Shown: positions 36,897 to 46,518, counted from the first letter of the stretch. The stretch: DNA of 64,000 bases from Chitiniphilus eburneus (GCF_005048205.1 NZ_SUMF01000001.1:124001-188000); one strand, 5' to 3'. The notes: generated by a model from the letters alone, not told the origin. Translations and numbers: made by a program.

Positions 36897-38030
36897 TCAG
36901 GCTTCTCGATAGGGCAAGCGCAGTTCGGCATGCACGCCGCGCGGGGCGTTGGGGTACAGCGCGAGGCGGCCGGCGTCGCCGTAGAGCGTGGCAAGACGCT
37001 GGCGCACATTGGACAGCCCGACGCCGCCGCTGGCGCCGGCCTCGCCGAACGGCGCGGACTGGCCGTCGCGCAGGCCGGGGCCGGTGTCGCGCACGTCGAG
37101 GTAGAGCAGACCATCGGCGTCCAGCCGCCCTTCGACCACGATCTCTCCGCCGTGCACCGCGGGCTCGATTCCGTGCTCCAGCGCGTTCTCGACCAGCGGC
37201 TGCAACAGCAGCGGCGGTAGCACGGCGCGGCGCAATGCGTCCGGCACGTCGATGCGATAGCTCAGCCGCGCCTGGAGTCGGATCGCGGCGATGGCCAGCA
37301 ACTCGCCGATCAGTTCGAGTTCGTCGCCCAACGTGGTGCTCGCCCGGCGGGTGCGGCCCAGGCTGGCACGCAGGTAGCCGTTCAGGTGGTCGAGCATGGT
37401 GCGCGCCAGGGGCGGATCGCGTTCGATCAGGCCGTGTACCGTTGCCAGCGTGTTGAACAGGAAGTGCGGCTCGATCTGCGCTTGCAACAGCGCGAGCTGC
37501 GCGGCGGTTTCGGCCTGCCGGGCCTCGGCAGCGCGGCGCTGCTCGGCGGCGAGCTGGGCACGGTATTCCAGGTTGTGGAAGTGCTGCGAGATCAAGACAG
37601 TGGCGGCCACCGAGATCAGAATGCAGCTCAGGACGACGCGCCAGTGCGCCACCGGATCGAGCAGGGATTGCGTCACATCGTAAACGCCGGCCAGCGCCGC
37701 CAGCTTCAGTCCCAGCCACAAGCCGGTGGGCAGCGCCAGTACATGGACCAGCCAGTGCCAGGGAATCAACCGATGCCCGATGGTGTAGAGGGTGTAGATC
37801 ACCAGGCCAACCGCATTGGCGATGACAAAGGCTTCGCGCGGGTTGGGCGAGATGCCGCTGGCCATCAACAACAGGGCGATGGCCTGGTTGACCGCCAGCA
37901 GCAGCCACAGGCTGTAAGTCCGCGGTTCGGACGGGCGGCGGCAACTGCGCGCGAAAAACCCGCGGATGCCGCCCGCCGTGGATACCGTTGCTTCCCGCTG
38001 TGGTCCTGCCCGTTCGCCGCTCACCTGCAT
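36897..38030 (-). CDS. LytS/YpdA-type sensor histidine kinase
   Basis: The 377-residue kinase has about four membrane helices (residues 40-150), a coiled coil rich in Ala/Glu/Gln (about 160-190), the His_kinase (PF06580) motif LQAQIEPHFLFNTLATVHGL with the phospho-His, and a HATPase domain with LPPLLLQPLVENALEHGIEP, DTGPGL and GGVGLSNVRQRL. No extracellular sensor domain is visible, so it may sense within the membrane or through a partner such as the linked ABC transporter. The start (38030) is 5 bases after the barrel gene; AAGGGG is close to the ATG, so the exact start is a little uncertain. Confidence 0.9.
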   Translation of the reverse strand: MQVSGERAGPQREATVSTAGGIRGFFARSCRRPSEPRTYSLWLLLAVNQAIALLLMASGISPNPREAFVIANAVGLVIYTLYTIGHRLIPWHWLVHVLALPTGLWLGLKLAALAGVYDVTQSLLDPVAHWRVVLSCILISVAATVLISQHFHNLEYRAQLAAEQRRAAEARQAETAAQLALLQAQIEPHFLFNTLATVHGLIERDPPLARTMLDHLNGYLRASLGRTRRASTTLGDELELIGELLAIAAIRLQARLSYRIDVPDALRRAVLPPLLLQPLVENALEHGIEPAVHGGEIVVEGRLDADGLLYLDVRDTGPGLRDGQSAPFGEAGASGGVGLSNVRQRLATLYGDAGRLALYPNAPRGVHAELRLPYREA

Positions 38031-38035
38031 CCCCT

Positions 38036-39283
38036 TCAGAAGTAGTGTGCCACCAGCACCTGCCAGCGTTGCCGTAGTGGCAGGCCGCCATGGTTGCTCA
38101 GTGCATCGCCCTCGCTGTACTGCCATTGCAGCGCAAGATCGGTGGCATCTCCGCGCCAGCGGGTTTCCAGCCAGGCGGCGTTGCTCTGGTCGATCAGGTC
38201 GTGCCGCACGAAGCCGGACAGGTCGAGCCGCTGAACGAAGGCATCCGGCCAGCGCGCGTAGACCATGGCCGACTCGCGGGTGGTCAGCGCCTGCCGGCCG
38301 CCGGCCAGCGCACGATAGCGCCAGTAATCGTCGAGCGGGCCATTTTGCAGTGCTTTCCATTGCGCCGCATCGGCGGCGGCATTGTCGCGCTGGTACTCCA
38401 GCGTCAGCGACAGTTTATTGGGAGCGGTCCAGGTCACGCCGGTGGCCAGCGCAGCGCGGAACGCGGTGTCGTCCACGCCGGCGGCGCGGCCGGCCAGCGA
38501 CGGTGTGCGCCCGCCCGCCCATTCCACGTAGGCGACGGTGGCATCACCCAGCAGCACACTCCAGTTCAGCCCGAGTTGCGGCGACTGGCCAGCCTCGTGA
38601 TAGAGCAGCCATTGCGGGTTGAAGACCTCGGTGAATGCGTGACCGGCCACCAGCAGCCAGCGGTCGCGCGGGTTGCTGGCGCCCAGGTCCAGGCTGAACG
38701 GATCGTCGCTGGGCGCGTTGTCCAGCTTGGGTGCATACATGGCGGTGAGCGAGCCCCCCTGCCATAGCCATTGCCCGCGCGTCATCACCACGCCCAGGCG
38801 ATTTTCGCGCAGGCTGCCCGGGTCGACCGAACTGACCGAGCGCAGCGCGCCCACCTTGAAGAAATCGGTGGGGTTGAAGCCGGTGCCAGCGCCGTAGCGG
38901 GTGTTGATACGGCCCAGGTCGAGCGCCCAGTCCGGCCCCGGTTGCCAGCCGAGATAGGCTTCCTTCAGCGTGTTGACGCTGCGCTGCGCATCAATGTCGC
39001 CGATCCAGCGCGCATCGAAGCGATCGGCCAGCACCAGCCGCCAGCCCGGCGCCAGCGCCCGGTCGAGCCGGGCATCCAGCGACAGCCGCGCGTCGCCAGG
39101 CGGGTCGTCACCACTGCGCGCCTGGGTGTCGGCCAGCGCCAGTTCGACGAAGGCGGCCCAGTCGCGCGGCGTGGCAACGATATTGGGCGCATCGTCGGCC
39201 AGTTGCAGCGCGGCGGCGTCGTCCTGCGCCACAGCGGCGGACAGCGGCGCAAGCAGGGCAAGCGTGAGCCACGGCGATTTCAT
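38036..39283 (-). CDS. Predicted outer-membrane beta-barrel protein
   Basis: The 415-residue product has a signal peptide (MKSPWLTLALLAPLSAAVA) and many alternating amphipathic strands, ending in a terminal HYF, the aromatic C-terminus recognised by the Bam complex. Segments such as LGRINTRYGAGTGFNPTDFF recall long-chain or DUF1302-like barrels, but I cannot name a family. Its ATG overlaps the stop of the LolA-like gene by four bases, so the two proteins are made together. Role inferred from context: outer-membrane end of an ABC-linked envelope pathway. Confidence 0.72.
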   Translation of the reverse strand: MKSPWLTLALLAPLSAAVAQDDAAALQLADDAPNIVATPRDWAAFVELALADTQARSGDDPPGDARLSLDARLDRALAPGWRLVLADRFDARWIGDIDAQRSVNTLKEAYLGWQPGPDWALDLGRINTRYGAGTGFNPTDFFKVGALRSVSSVDPGSLRENRLGVVMTRGQWLWQGGSLTAMYAPKLDNAPSDDPFSLDLGASNPRDRWLLVAGHAFTEVFNPQWLLYHEAGQSPQLGLNWSVLLGDATVAYVEWAGGRTPSLAGRAAGVDDTAFRAALATGVTWTAPNKLSLTLEYQRDNAAADAAQWKALQNGPLDDYWRYRALAGGRQALTTRESAMVYARWPDAFVQRLDLSGFVRHDLIDQSNAAWLETRWRGDATDLALQWQYSEGDALSNHGGLPLRQRWQVLVAHYF

Positions 39284-40128
39284 TGCGGGCGGAACCTCGG
39301 CAGATAGTCACGTTGCAACCAGGTTTCCGGCACCTCGCGCCAGGCATAGTCGGTAAAGCGCATCACCGTGACCCAGTTCGGGTCCAGCCCGTCGATGATC
39401 ACCGTCTCGGTCGGCCGCTGCACGCCCAGTTGCTGCTGGTAGCGGCGGAAATAGGCGGTCTTGAGCAAGCTGCCGCTCTCGGCATAGAACTGCGCCTTCA
39501 CCGGGCGGTTGTTGCTGGTGTCGATCCACATCTCGATGCGGTGGTAGGTGACATCCAGCGCACGTGCCTTGAGGTCGAGCTTCCAGGTGTGGCGCTGCTG
39601 GCGGTCACCGTCGCCCACATCCTCCTCGCCCGCCAGCGTGGCGCGGTAGTCCCCCGCCAGGTTCACCGTCACCACATCGCCGTTGGCGGCCTGCCCCAGC
39701 AGGCGCTGCTGCGGCGAAATGCGCACCGTGCCCTTGCTGGCAGGGTCGTAGAACCACAGGTCGTTGCCATTCTTGAGCATCAGCTTGTCGGCGTCGCGTG
39801 CTGGCGCGACAAAGCGCAGCAGGCTGCGAAACTGCCCCGAGCCGGCCTCGGCACGCGAGTAGATCGCCAGTGTGGTGCTGTCGGTCTGCTTGCCGTTGCG
39901 GTACTCCAGCAACGTGGTGGTCAGGCCGAACGGCTTGTCGGGATTACGTACCGCGTCACTGGCGGCCAGGATGGTCTGCGCGTCCGGCGCGGCGAAGGCA
40001 CTGGCGGCGGCGCACAACAGCAGACCAGCCAGCAGCGGCGTGCGCGCGCTGTGCGCCGGGAAGAGGGAAGAGAGAAAGGGGAAGGGTAAAAACCAACCCT
40101 GAAGACCACTACGCGTATGTTGTTGCAT
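39280..40128 (-). CDS. LolA-like outer-membrane lipoprotein-sorting family protein
   Basis: The 282-residue product matches the outer membrane lipoprotein-sorting protein family (LolA/LolB fold): segments such as FGLTTTLLEYRNGKQTDSTT, LLRFVAPARDADKLMLKNG and DLWFYDPASKGTVRISPQQR are typical, and the C-terminal half has IEMWIDTSNNRPVKAQFY. It should be periplasmic and carry a hydrophobic ligand. The signal peptide LLAGLLLCAAASAFA is preceded by an odd 30-residue N-terminus (about WFLPFPFLSSLFP) encoded by a polypurine tract that is inversely repeated at about 40247-40276. That region looks like inserted repeat DNA, so the natural start may have been lost. Overlaps the barrel gene. Confidence 0.82.
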   Translation of the reverse strand: MQQHTRSGLQGWFLPFPFLSSLFPAHSARTPLLAGLLLCAAASAFAAPDAQTILAASDAVRNPDKPFGLTTTLLEYRNGKQTDSTTLAIYSRAEAGSGQFRSLLRFVAPARDADKLMLKNGNDLWFYDPASKGTVRISPQQRLLGQAANGDVVTVNLAGDYRATLAGEEDVGDGDRQQRHTWKLDLKARALDVTYHRIEMWIDTSNNRPVKAQFYAESGSLLKTAYFRRYQQQLGVQRPTETVIIDGLDPNWVTVMRFTDYAWREVPETWLQRDYLPRFRPQ

Positions 40129-40195
40129 TGGCTCAGACCTCATCGAAATGGCAGCACACGGATTTGCACATGGTTTTCTCTGTGAAACGCCGTGT

Positions 40196-40227
40196 TCTCG
40201 GTGTTCTCCGTGTTTCAAGATTTGGGG
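40196..40227 (+). repeat. Interspersed repeat, half copy of the 62384-62535 element
   Basis: The segment from TCTCGGTGTTCTCC through TTCAAGATTTGGGG matches 62506-62535 with two differences, and TTCAAGATTTGGGGTCAG matches the reverse complement of the left end of that element. It lies between the permease and LolA-like genes, in a 158-base gap bounded by polypurine/polypyrimidine inverted tracts. Confidence 0.75.
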
Positions 40228-40286
40228 TCAGGTCGTGTGCTGTTGTCCTTCCCCCTTCCCTCTTCTCCTTCCCTGAGGCCCCCGCC

Positions 40287-41672
40287 TCACACATGCCGCA
40301 AGGCATCGACGATCTCCAGCCGCGCCGCGCGGCGGGCCGGCCACCAGGCGGAAATCCCCGCCACCAGCGTCAGGCCCAGCAGTGTACCCAGCAGCATCGT
40401 GTATTCGCCCCACACCCGTATCGTGAGCGGTACCGGCTCGACATTGCCCGGCGGCGTCCAGCTCAGGCCGCCATGGTTGATCAGCCAGGCGGCCCCGAGC
40501 GCGACCACCACGCCGGCCACGCTGCCGGCCAGTCCCAGCAACGCGCCCTCGATCACGAACAGGCGGCGAATGCCGGCCCGGCGCAAACCGATGGCGCGCA
40601 ACGTGCCGATTTCCACCGTGCGCTCCACCACGGCCATGCTCATGGTATTGCTCACCGTGAACAGGACGATCACGCCAATCAGCAGGGCGATGAAGCCGAA
40701 GATGGCGCCGAACATGCCCACGATCTGTCCGTACGACGAGTTGAGCGTGGCGAAGTCCAGCACCGTCAGCGGCTGGCCAGGAAAATGCTGCGCCAGCAAT
40801 TGCTCCAGCCGGACGCGCGCCGCCGGAATCTGGTCGGTATGCGCCAGTTGCAGCACGATGGCCGTCGCCTTGGGCGTGTCGCCCCCATAGACCAGCTTCT
40901 GCGCCGCGGCGAAATGCATCTGCACGATCATGTCGTCCAGTTCCTTGACGCCCTGCGGTACAGCGGCCACCACTTTCAGCCGCGCGACATTGGGCGCGCC
41001 ATGCGCATTGGCCGCCAATAACTCGATGGTGGTGCCATCGCTGGCCGCGCGTTGCGCGCGGGCCTCGCCCGCCAGCGCCGCGATATCGTCGGGTACCGAG
41101 TCGCCGGTCGCTGGCTCCACATGCGGCGTCGGGCAGTTACGGATCGCCAGTGGCGCGCAAAGCTGCAACACCCGCGCCACGCCGGTGCCGATCACCACGG
41201 CATCGGGCGTGGTGCCGCTCAGGTGCAATGGCTTGGTCGTGATGGGGAAGTTGTAGTCGTTCCATTGCCGCATGCGGTTCTGTTCGGCCACGACGACGCC
41301 ACCGCCGATCACGGTGCGCGACACGCCAGCCGCGTAGTTGCCGGCGATGCCGCCCAGGCTGAGCGTGGGCGTGGCCACCTTGAGCATCGGGCGCAGCACC
41401 GGGTCGGCGCGCACCACGTCGATGATGCGACGGTAGTCGGCCAGGCCGTAGGCGGCCGGGTTGCCGTTACCGAACAGGAAGTAGTCGCGATGCTGAATCT
41501 GCAAGTGCCCGGCATGCCGGACGAAATCGGTCTGCAAGCCGAGGTTGATATTGCGGGCGTAGCCACCGAACAACAGGATCGCCATGGCGCCCACGATCAT
41601 GGCGAACAGCGTGGTGGCGGAGCGGCGGCGATTGCGCAGCAGGTTGCGCGCGGCGAGCGGAAGCAGGTTCAT
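40287..41672 (-). CDS. FtsX/MacB-type ABC transporter permease
   Basis: The 461-residue permease starts [19 protein letters not shown], the usual FtsX-domain N-terminus, with one helix (about residues 20-40), a periplasmic MacB-like core domain of about 250 residues (residues 45-295), and three C-terminal helices with the FtsX motif VERTVEIGTLRAIGLRRAGI. MacB/LolCDE-type systems do not import solutes but push periplasmic or membrane substrates. Overlaps the ATPase gene by four bases. Confidence 0.92.
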   Translation of the reverse strand: MNLLPLAARNLLRNRRRSATTLFAMIVGAMAILLFGGYARNINLGLQTDFVRHAGHLQIQHRDYFLFGNGNPAAYGLADYRRIIDVVRADPVLRPMLKVATPTLSLGGIAGNYAAGVSRTVIGGGVVVAEQNRMRQWNDYNFPITTKPLHLSGTTPDAVVIGTGVARVLQLCAPLAIRNCPTPHVEPATGDSVPDDIAALAGEARAQRAASDGTTIELLAANAHGAPNVARLKVVAAVPQGVKELDDMIVQMHFAAAQKLVYGGDTPKATAIVLQLAHTDQIPAARVRLEQLLAQHFPGQPLTVLDFATLNSSYGQIVGMFGAIFGFIALLIGVIVLFTVSNTMSMAVVERTVEIGTLRAIGLRRAGIRRLFVIEGALLGLAGSVAGVVVALGAAWLINHGGLSWTPPGNVEPVPLTIRVWGEYTMLLGTLLGLTLVAGISAWWPARRAARLEIVDALRHV

Positions 41673-42367
41673 GCCGTCACCTCGTCGCGTCGTTCGATGG
41701 CGGTGATCGCGCCATCGCGGATATGCACTGCGTCATCGGCCTCGGCCAGCACGGCCGGGTCGTGCGATGAGAACACGAAGGTGGCGTGCTGTTCACGCTG
41801 GATGCGCCGCATCAGCGCGATGATGCCGGCACCGGTATGGCTGTCGAGGTTGGCGGTCGGCTCGTCGGCCAGCACCAGCGTCGGCCGTGTGGCCAGTGCA
41901 CGGGCAACCGCCACCCGCTGCCGCTGCCCGCCGGACAACTGGTTGGGCCGGTTGCGCGCCTTGTCGGCCAGGCCCACCGCCTCCAGTAGCTCGCGTACCC
42001 GCTCCTGTCGCGCGGCGGCCGGCGTACGCGCCAGCAGCAAGGGGTATTCGACGTTCTCGTAGGCGGTCAACACAGGCAGCAGGTTGAAGTTCTGGAAGAT
42101 GAAACCAATGCGTCGGGCGCGGAAGTCCGACAGTGCGTCGTCGTCCAGTTCGCCCAGGTCCTGGCCGTCGATCAGCACCTTGCCGCTGTCGGGCCGGTCG
42201 ATGCCGCCGATCAGGTTGAGCAGGGTGGTCTTGCCGCTGCCGGAGGGGCCGGACAGCACGGTGAAGCGTTGGGCGCGGATTTCGAAGCCGATATCGGTCA
42301 GGGCGGGCACATCCACCTGCCCCAGCCGGTAGTGCTTGCCGACGCCGCTCAGGACAACTGCTTGCAT
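41669..42367 (-). CDS. ABC transporter ATPase, LolD/MacB type
   Basis: The 232-residue ATPase shows Walker [17 protein letters not shown], the signature [15 protein letters not shown], Walker [14 protein letters not shown] and the H-loop FVFSSHD. Size and sequence match the LolD/MacB/FtsE group. It is the first gene of a six-gene minus-strand set (ATPase, permease, LolA-like, barrel, kinase, regulator). The divergent region of 187 bases to argJ should hold its promoter. Confidence 0.94.
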   Translation of the reverse strand: MQAVVLSGVGKHYRLGQVDVPALTDIGFEIRAQRFTVLSGPSGSGKTTLLNLIGGIDRPDSGKVLIDGQDLGELDDDALSDFRARRIGFIFQNFNLLPVLTAYENVEYPLLLARTPAAARQERVRELLEAVGLADKARNRPNQLSGGQRQRVAVARALATRPTLVLADEPTANLDSHTGAGIIALMRRIQREQHATFVFSSHDPAVLAEADDAVHIRDGAITAIERRDEVTA

Positions 42368-42554
42368 GGCGGTCTCTCTCAGTGGGAATACCTCGCCAAT
42401 CTATGACGCGCTCCCATGGCCCACCGGGGATTGCGACAAAGCGCAACGGAAGCGGACGAAACGTCACCGAATCCGACGAAACGCATGCTGCCATCCATGC
42501 CGGGCGACAGGTAGAATTCAGCTTTCCCTTCCCCCTGTTCCAAGGACCGTCGTC

Positions 42555-43784
42555 ATGCCCGTGAACCTGCCAGAACTCGATCCCAGCCAACTCCATCCGG
42601 TCGCCGGCGTGGAACTCGGCATCGCCTCCGCCGGTGTGAAGACGCCCGGCCGCCGCGATGTGCTGGTGATGCGTCTGGCCGAGGGTAGCCGCGTGGCCGG
42701 CGTGTTCACGCTGAACAAGTTCTGCGCCGCGCCGGTACGGCTGTGCCGCGAGCACCTGGGCGTGCGGGGCGACATCCGGGCGCTGGTGGTCAATACCGGC
42801 AACGCCAACGCCGGCACCGGCCTGGACGGACTGGCGCGCGCACAGCGCATCTGCGACGCACTGGCCGGCCATCTGGCGGTACAGCCGCAGCAGGTGCTGC
42901 CGTTCTCCACCGGCGTGATCCTGGAGCCATTGCCGGCCGACAAGATCGTCGACGCGCTGCCGGACGCCATCGCCGATCTGGCCCCCACCCACTGGGCCGA
43001 GGCCGCGCGCGCCATCATGACCACGGACGTGGCGCCCAAGGCAGCCAGCCGGCAGGTGCAGATCGGCGGCAAGACCGTGACCATCACCGGTATCAGCAAG
43101 GGCGCCGGGATGATCCACCCCAACATGGCGACCATGCTGGGTTACGTGGCCACCGACGCGACGGTGTCGCAGGCGGTGTTGCAGAAGCTGGCAAAGTGGA
43201 CCGCCGACCGCTCGTTCAACTCGATCACCGTCGACGGCGACACCAGCACCAACGACAGCTACATCCTGATCGCCACCGGTGCGGCCGGTAACGCCGAGAT
43301 CGCCGACGAAACCAGCGCCGATTTCGTTGCATTCCGCGATGCCTTGCTGGCAGTGGCGCAGACGCTGGCGCAGGCCATCATCCGCGATGGCGAAGGCGCG
43401 ACCAAGTTCATGACCGTGAATGTGGAAGGCGGCAAGAGCTGGGACGAATGCAAGGCGGTGGGCTACGCCATCGCCAGGAGCCCGCTGATCAAGACCGCGT
43501 TCTTCGCCAGCGATCCCAACCTCGGCCGCATCCTGTGCGCCATCGGTTATTCGGCGGTGGACGATCTGGATGTGGAAACCCTGGAAGTGTGGCTGGGCGA
43601 CGTGCTGGTCGCAGAGAAAGGCGGCCGCGCTGCCAGCTACACCGAGGAACAGGGTCAGCGCGTGATGCAGCAGGCCGAGATCACCGTCACGGTGAAGCTC
43701 AACCGTGGCAGCGAAGCCGCAACGGTCTGGACCTGCGATTTCAGCTACGACTACGTGAAGATCAACGCCGACTACCGTAGCTGA
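42555..43784 (+). CDS. argJ: Bifunctional glutamate N-acetyltransferase/amino-acid acetyltransferase
   Basis: ArgJ recycles the acetyl group between N-acetylornithine and glutamate in arginine synthesis. The 409-residue product has normal length and the autocleavage site [14 protein letters not shown], where the precursor is cut before the nucleophile Thr, as well as [15 protein letters not shown] and the C-terminal [13 protein letters not shown]. The start [10 protein letters not shown] (42555) is family-like. A TAGAAT -10-like element lies at 42512-42517. Confidence 0.96.
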   Translation: MPVNLPELDPSQLHPVAGVELGIASAGVKTPGRRDVLVMRLAEGSRVAGVFTLNKFCAAPVRLCREHLGVRGDIRALVVNTGNANAGTGLDGLARAQRICDALAGHLAVQPQQVLPFSTGVILEPLPADKIVDALPDAIADLAPTHWAEAARAIMTTDVAPKAASRQVQIGGKTVTITGISKGAGMIHPNMATMLGYVATDATVSQAVLQKLAKWTADRSFNSITVDGDTSTNDSYILIATGAAGNAEIADETSADFVAFRDALLAVAQTLAQAIIRDGEGATKFMTVNVEGGKSWDECKAVGYAIARSPLIKTAFFASDPNLGRILCAIGYSAVDDLDVETLEVWLGDVLVAEKGGRAASYTEEQGQRVMQQAEITVTVKLNRGSEAATVWTCDFSYDYVKINADYRS

Positions 43785-43790
43785 GCGCCA

Positions 43791-44120
43791 ATGAGCTGGG
43801 TGTACCTGTTCATCGCCATTGTGGCCGAGGTGATCGCCACCTCGGCGCTCAAGGCGTCGGTGGGCTTTACCCGGCCGGGGCCATCGCTGCTGGTGGTCGC
43901 CGGTTACTCGGTGGCGTTCTATTTCCTGTCGCTCACGCTGCGGACCATTCCGGTGGGCATCGCCTACGCGGTGTGGTCGGGTGTCGGCGTGGTACTGGTC
44001 GCCCTCGTGGGCTGGGTGCTGTACCGGCAGGCGCTGGATGCCGCCGCACTGGCGGGCATGGGCCTGATCGTCGCCGGCGTGCTGGTGATGAACCTGTTCT
44101 CGCGTTCGGTACCACACTGA
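43791..44120 (+). CDS. Small multidrug resistance (SMR) family protein
   Basis: The 109-residue, four-helix protein starts [23 protein letters not shown] with the conserved membrane-embedded Glu of SMR proteins (EVIATSALK), and contains [13 protein letters not shown], the EmrE signature. It should export quaternary or guanidinium-type compounds by proton exchange. The stop overlaps the start of ynfA by one base and argJ is only 6 bases upstream, so it is in an argJ-SMR-ynfA transcript. Confidence 0.93.
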   Translation: MSWVYLFIAIVAEVIATSALKASVGFTRPGPSLLVVAGYSVAFYFLSLTLRTIPVGIAYAVWSGVGVVLVALVGWVLYRQALDAAALAGMGLIVAGVLVMNLFSRSVPH

Positions 44121-44452
44121 TGAGCGAAACGCTGCGCGTCACCGCACTGTTCGCCATCACCGCGCTGGCCGAGATCCTGGGCTGCTACCTGCCCTGGATG
44201 GTGCTCAAGCGCGGCGCCACGCCATGGCTGCTGCTGCCAGCCGCGGTCTCGCTGGCAGCGTTCGCCTGGCTGCTGACGCTGCACCCCACCGCCGCCGGCC
44301 GGGTCTATGCCGCCTATGGCGGCGTCTATATCTGCGTGGCACTGGTCTGGCTATGGCTGGTGGACGGCATCCGTCCCAGTGGCTGGGATCTGGTCGGCGG
44401 TAGCGTGGCGCTGGCCGGGATGGCGATCATCATGTTCGCGCCGCGCGGCTGA
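44120..44452 (+). CDS. ynfA: UPF0060 membrane protein YnfA
   Basis: The 110-residue, four-helix protein has the UPF0060 signature: [42 protein letters not shown] and [20 protein letters not shown]. The fold resembles SMR transporters, and adjacency to one suggests they might act together. Substrate unknown. Confidence 0.93.
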   Translation: MSETLRVTALFAITALAEILGCYLPWMVLKRGATPWLLLPAAVSLAAFAWLLTLHPTAAGRVYAAYGGVYICVALVWLWLVDGIRPSGWDLVGGSVALAGMAIIMFAPRG

Positions 44453-44566
44453 GCACCGTATCCGGCAGGCACGAACGCATTCAACCTGCCTCAGCACGAG
44501 TGATCAAGCGTGGGGCCAAAGACGCGGGCAGAGTGAAGGCACTCCACTTTCACCACCTGGCCACTC

Positions 44567-45475
44567 ATGACCGCCTTCGAACGTATCCAGCGCGCCATCG
44601 ATTTCATCGAAACGCATTTACAGGAACCGATGAGCATCGGCGCCATCGCGGCGCCGACGAATTACTCGGCTTTCCATTTCCAACGCGTGTTTCGCGCCAT
44701 CTCCGGATTTTCGGTTCAAGCCTACATTCGACAGCGTCGGCTCACCGAAGCGGCGCAAATGCTGACAAACCCGCAGGTCACCGTCCTGGACGCAGCCGTA
44801 GCCTATGGTTATGGCTCGCATGAAGCCTTTACCCGCGCATTCGAAACCTGCTTTGCAATGACTCCCTCCGAATATCGCAAACAGCGCGACAAACCCGGTG
44901 GGCAACGACGACTGGACCTGTGCGCGGGCGCGCCCTTTCGGGATGGCGTAGGCGGCAAGACACCAAACATCCGTTTTCTGGAAATCCACAGCGTCGTCGG
45001 CAAGGTCTATCGTACCTCCCTGGCAAACAGCAATTTCTATGCCGATATCGGCGGTTTCTATCAGGACTTCGGCGAAAGCAGTGGCTATCTGCACATTCCC
45101 GAGCGGGCGAAACCGGGCTGGTGCCACGGCATTTCCTGCCATTTTCAGGACGATGGCCAGTTCGATTTCGTGATCGGCGAAAAAGTGATCCAGCCAGCCG
45201 CCGCCTTGCCCGAAGGCTTTGCCGCGATCCACCTGCCAGCAGGCTGGTATGCGGAATTCGATGCGTCCGGCCCGATCGATACGGTGCCTCGGATACGGGA
45301 CTACATCTACGGCACCTGGCTGCCCAATAGCCGTTATGAACGCACCGACGGCCCTGATTTCGAAATCAACGACGTCTGCTCTTCATGCTTTCCCGACGAT
45401 CTGCGCATCAAGGTCTACATTCCTCTCCGTGAAGAAACCGTACACCAGGCATCCAGCCCACTGCAGCACCCCTGA
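44567..45475 (+). CDS. AraC-family regulator with GyrI-like effector domain (copy 1)
   Basis: The 302-residue protein joins an N-terminal AraC HTH (residues 5-105; FERIQRAIDFIETHL, YSAFHFQRVFRAISG, DAAVAYGYGSHEAFTRAFE) to a C-terminal GyrI-like domain (about 125-295), which usually binds small cationic or drug-like molecules. The Rob/SoxS-like layout suggests drug or stress sensing. A second protein of the same plan is encoded 144 bases downstream. The SMR/YnfA genes lie upstream on the same strand. Confidence 0.9.
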   Translation: MTAFERIQRAIDFIETHLQEPMSIGAIAAPTNYSAFHFQRVFRAISGFSVQAYIRQRRLTEAAQMLTNPQVTVLDAAVAYGYGSHEAFTRAFETCFAMTPSEYRKQRDKPGGQRRLDLCAGAPFRDGVGGKTPNIRFLEIHSVVGKVYRTSLANSNFYADIGGFYQDFGESSGYLHIPERAKPGWCHGISCHFQDDGQFDFVIGEKVIQPAAALPEGFAAIHLPAGWYAEFDASGPIDTVPRIRDYIYGTWLPNSRYERTDGPDFEINDVCSSCFPDDLRIKVYIPLREETVHQASSPLQHP

Positions 45476-45619
45476 ACCACACATGCTGCCCACGCCCTTG
45501 GCCAATCACATCCACACGCATCCTTTGCGTGGCGGGAAACAGGTGGGCAGCGCGGGGGCGCGCCCAAAAGCGCAAAACGGATCAACACCCCGCGGCTACA
45601 GTGGCGCCGAGGAGAACGA

Positions 45620-46465
45620 ATGAAGCCCGCTACCCGTATTCGCTATGCCGCCCGGATCAGCCGGGTACTCGACTATCTGTACGAGCACCTGGACGAAGAA
45701 CCCGATCTGTATCGGCTCGCCGATATCGCCTGCCTGTCGCCGTACCATTTCCATCGCATCTATCGCACGTTGATGGGCGAGCCGGTCACGCAGACGATAC
45801 GGCGCACGCGGCTGCACATGGCCTCGGGCGAACTGGTACGCGGCAGCGCGCCGCTGCCAGAAGTGGCACAACGCGCCGGCTACGGGTCGCTGGCGGCATT
45901 CAGTCGCGCATTCCAGCAACGCTTCGGTACATCACCCGGCCGGTTTCGCAGCAACCGTCTCCTCGCCCCCAACCTTCAGGAGCCAAGCATGTATCCCATT
46001 ACCATCCGCGAATGTCCCGCCTTCCATCTCGTCGCCCTCGCCCACCAGGGCAGCTACCTGGAAATCGGCGAAGCCTTCGACAAGCTGATGCTCAAAAGCC
46101 AGAGCGAAGGCTGGCTCGATGAAGCAACCCGCTGGCTCGGGTTCTATTACGACGATCCATCGACCACGCCGGAAAAGGAGCTGCGCTCGCACGCCGCGAT
46201 CAGCGTTGCCTCGGCCATTACCCCGGCATCGCCATTCGAGGCGCTGGCCCTGCCGCCATTGCGTTGCGCGGTGTTGCGCCATGCCGGGCCCTACTCCACC
46301 CTGTGCGATGCCTACCGCTGGCTATTCGAGCAATGGCTGCCGCAAAGCGGCGAGCAACCGGGCGGCTACAGCCCGTTCGAGTATTACCTGAACGACCCCT
46401 GCTCAACCCAGCAAAACCAGTTGCTGACGGATATCTATCTGCCACTGGCCCCCGCCACGCGATAA
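45620..46465 (+). CDS. AraC-family regulator with GyrI-like effector domain (copy 2)
   Basis: The 281-residue protein has the same plan as its upstream neighbour: AraC HTH (residues 10-110; YHFHRIYRTLMGEPVTQTIRR, AQRAGYGSLAAFSRAFQQRF) and a GyrI-like domain (about 122-280; MYPITIRECPAFHLVALAHQ, PLRCAVLRHAGPYSTLCDAY). The two are clearly diverged paralogues or independent members rather than a recent duplication. A strong terminator follows. Confidence 0.92.
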   Translation: MKPATRIRYAARISRVLDYLYEHLDEEPDLYRLADIACLSPYHFHRIYRTLMGEPVTQTIRRTRLHMASGELVRGSAPLPEVAQRAGYGSLAAFSRAFQQRFGTSPGRFRSNRLLAPNLQEPSMYPITIRECPAFHLVALAHQGSYLEIGEAFDKLMLKSQSEGWLDEATRWLGFYYDDPSTTPEKELRSHAAISVASAITPASPFEALALPPLRCAVLRHAGPYSTLCDAYRWLFEQWLPQSGEQPGGYSPFEYYLNDPCSTQQNQLLTDIYLPLAPATR

Positions 46466-46476
46466 AGCCATCACGC

Positions 46477-46518
46477 GAAAACGGCAAAAGGCGCGTTTGC
46501 ACGCGCCTTTTGCCGTTT
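46477..46518 (+). terminator. Intrinsic terminator after AraC copy 2
   Basis: A long perfect stem pairs AAAACGGCAAAAGGCGCG with CGCGCCTTTTGCCGTTT around a short loop. It lies 11 bases past the stop codon. Confidence 0.85.
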
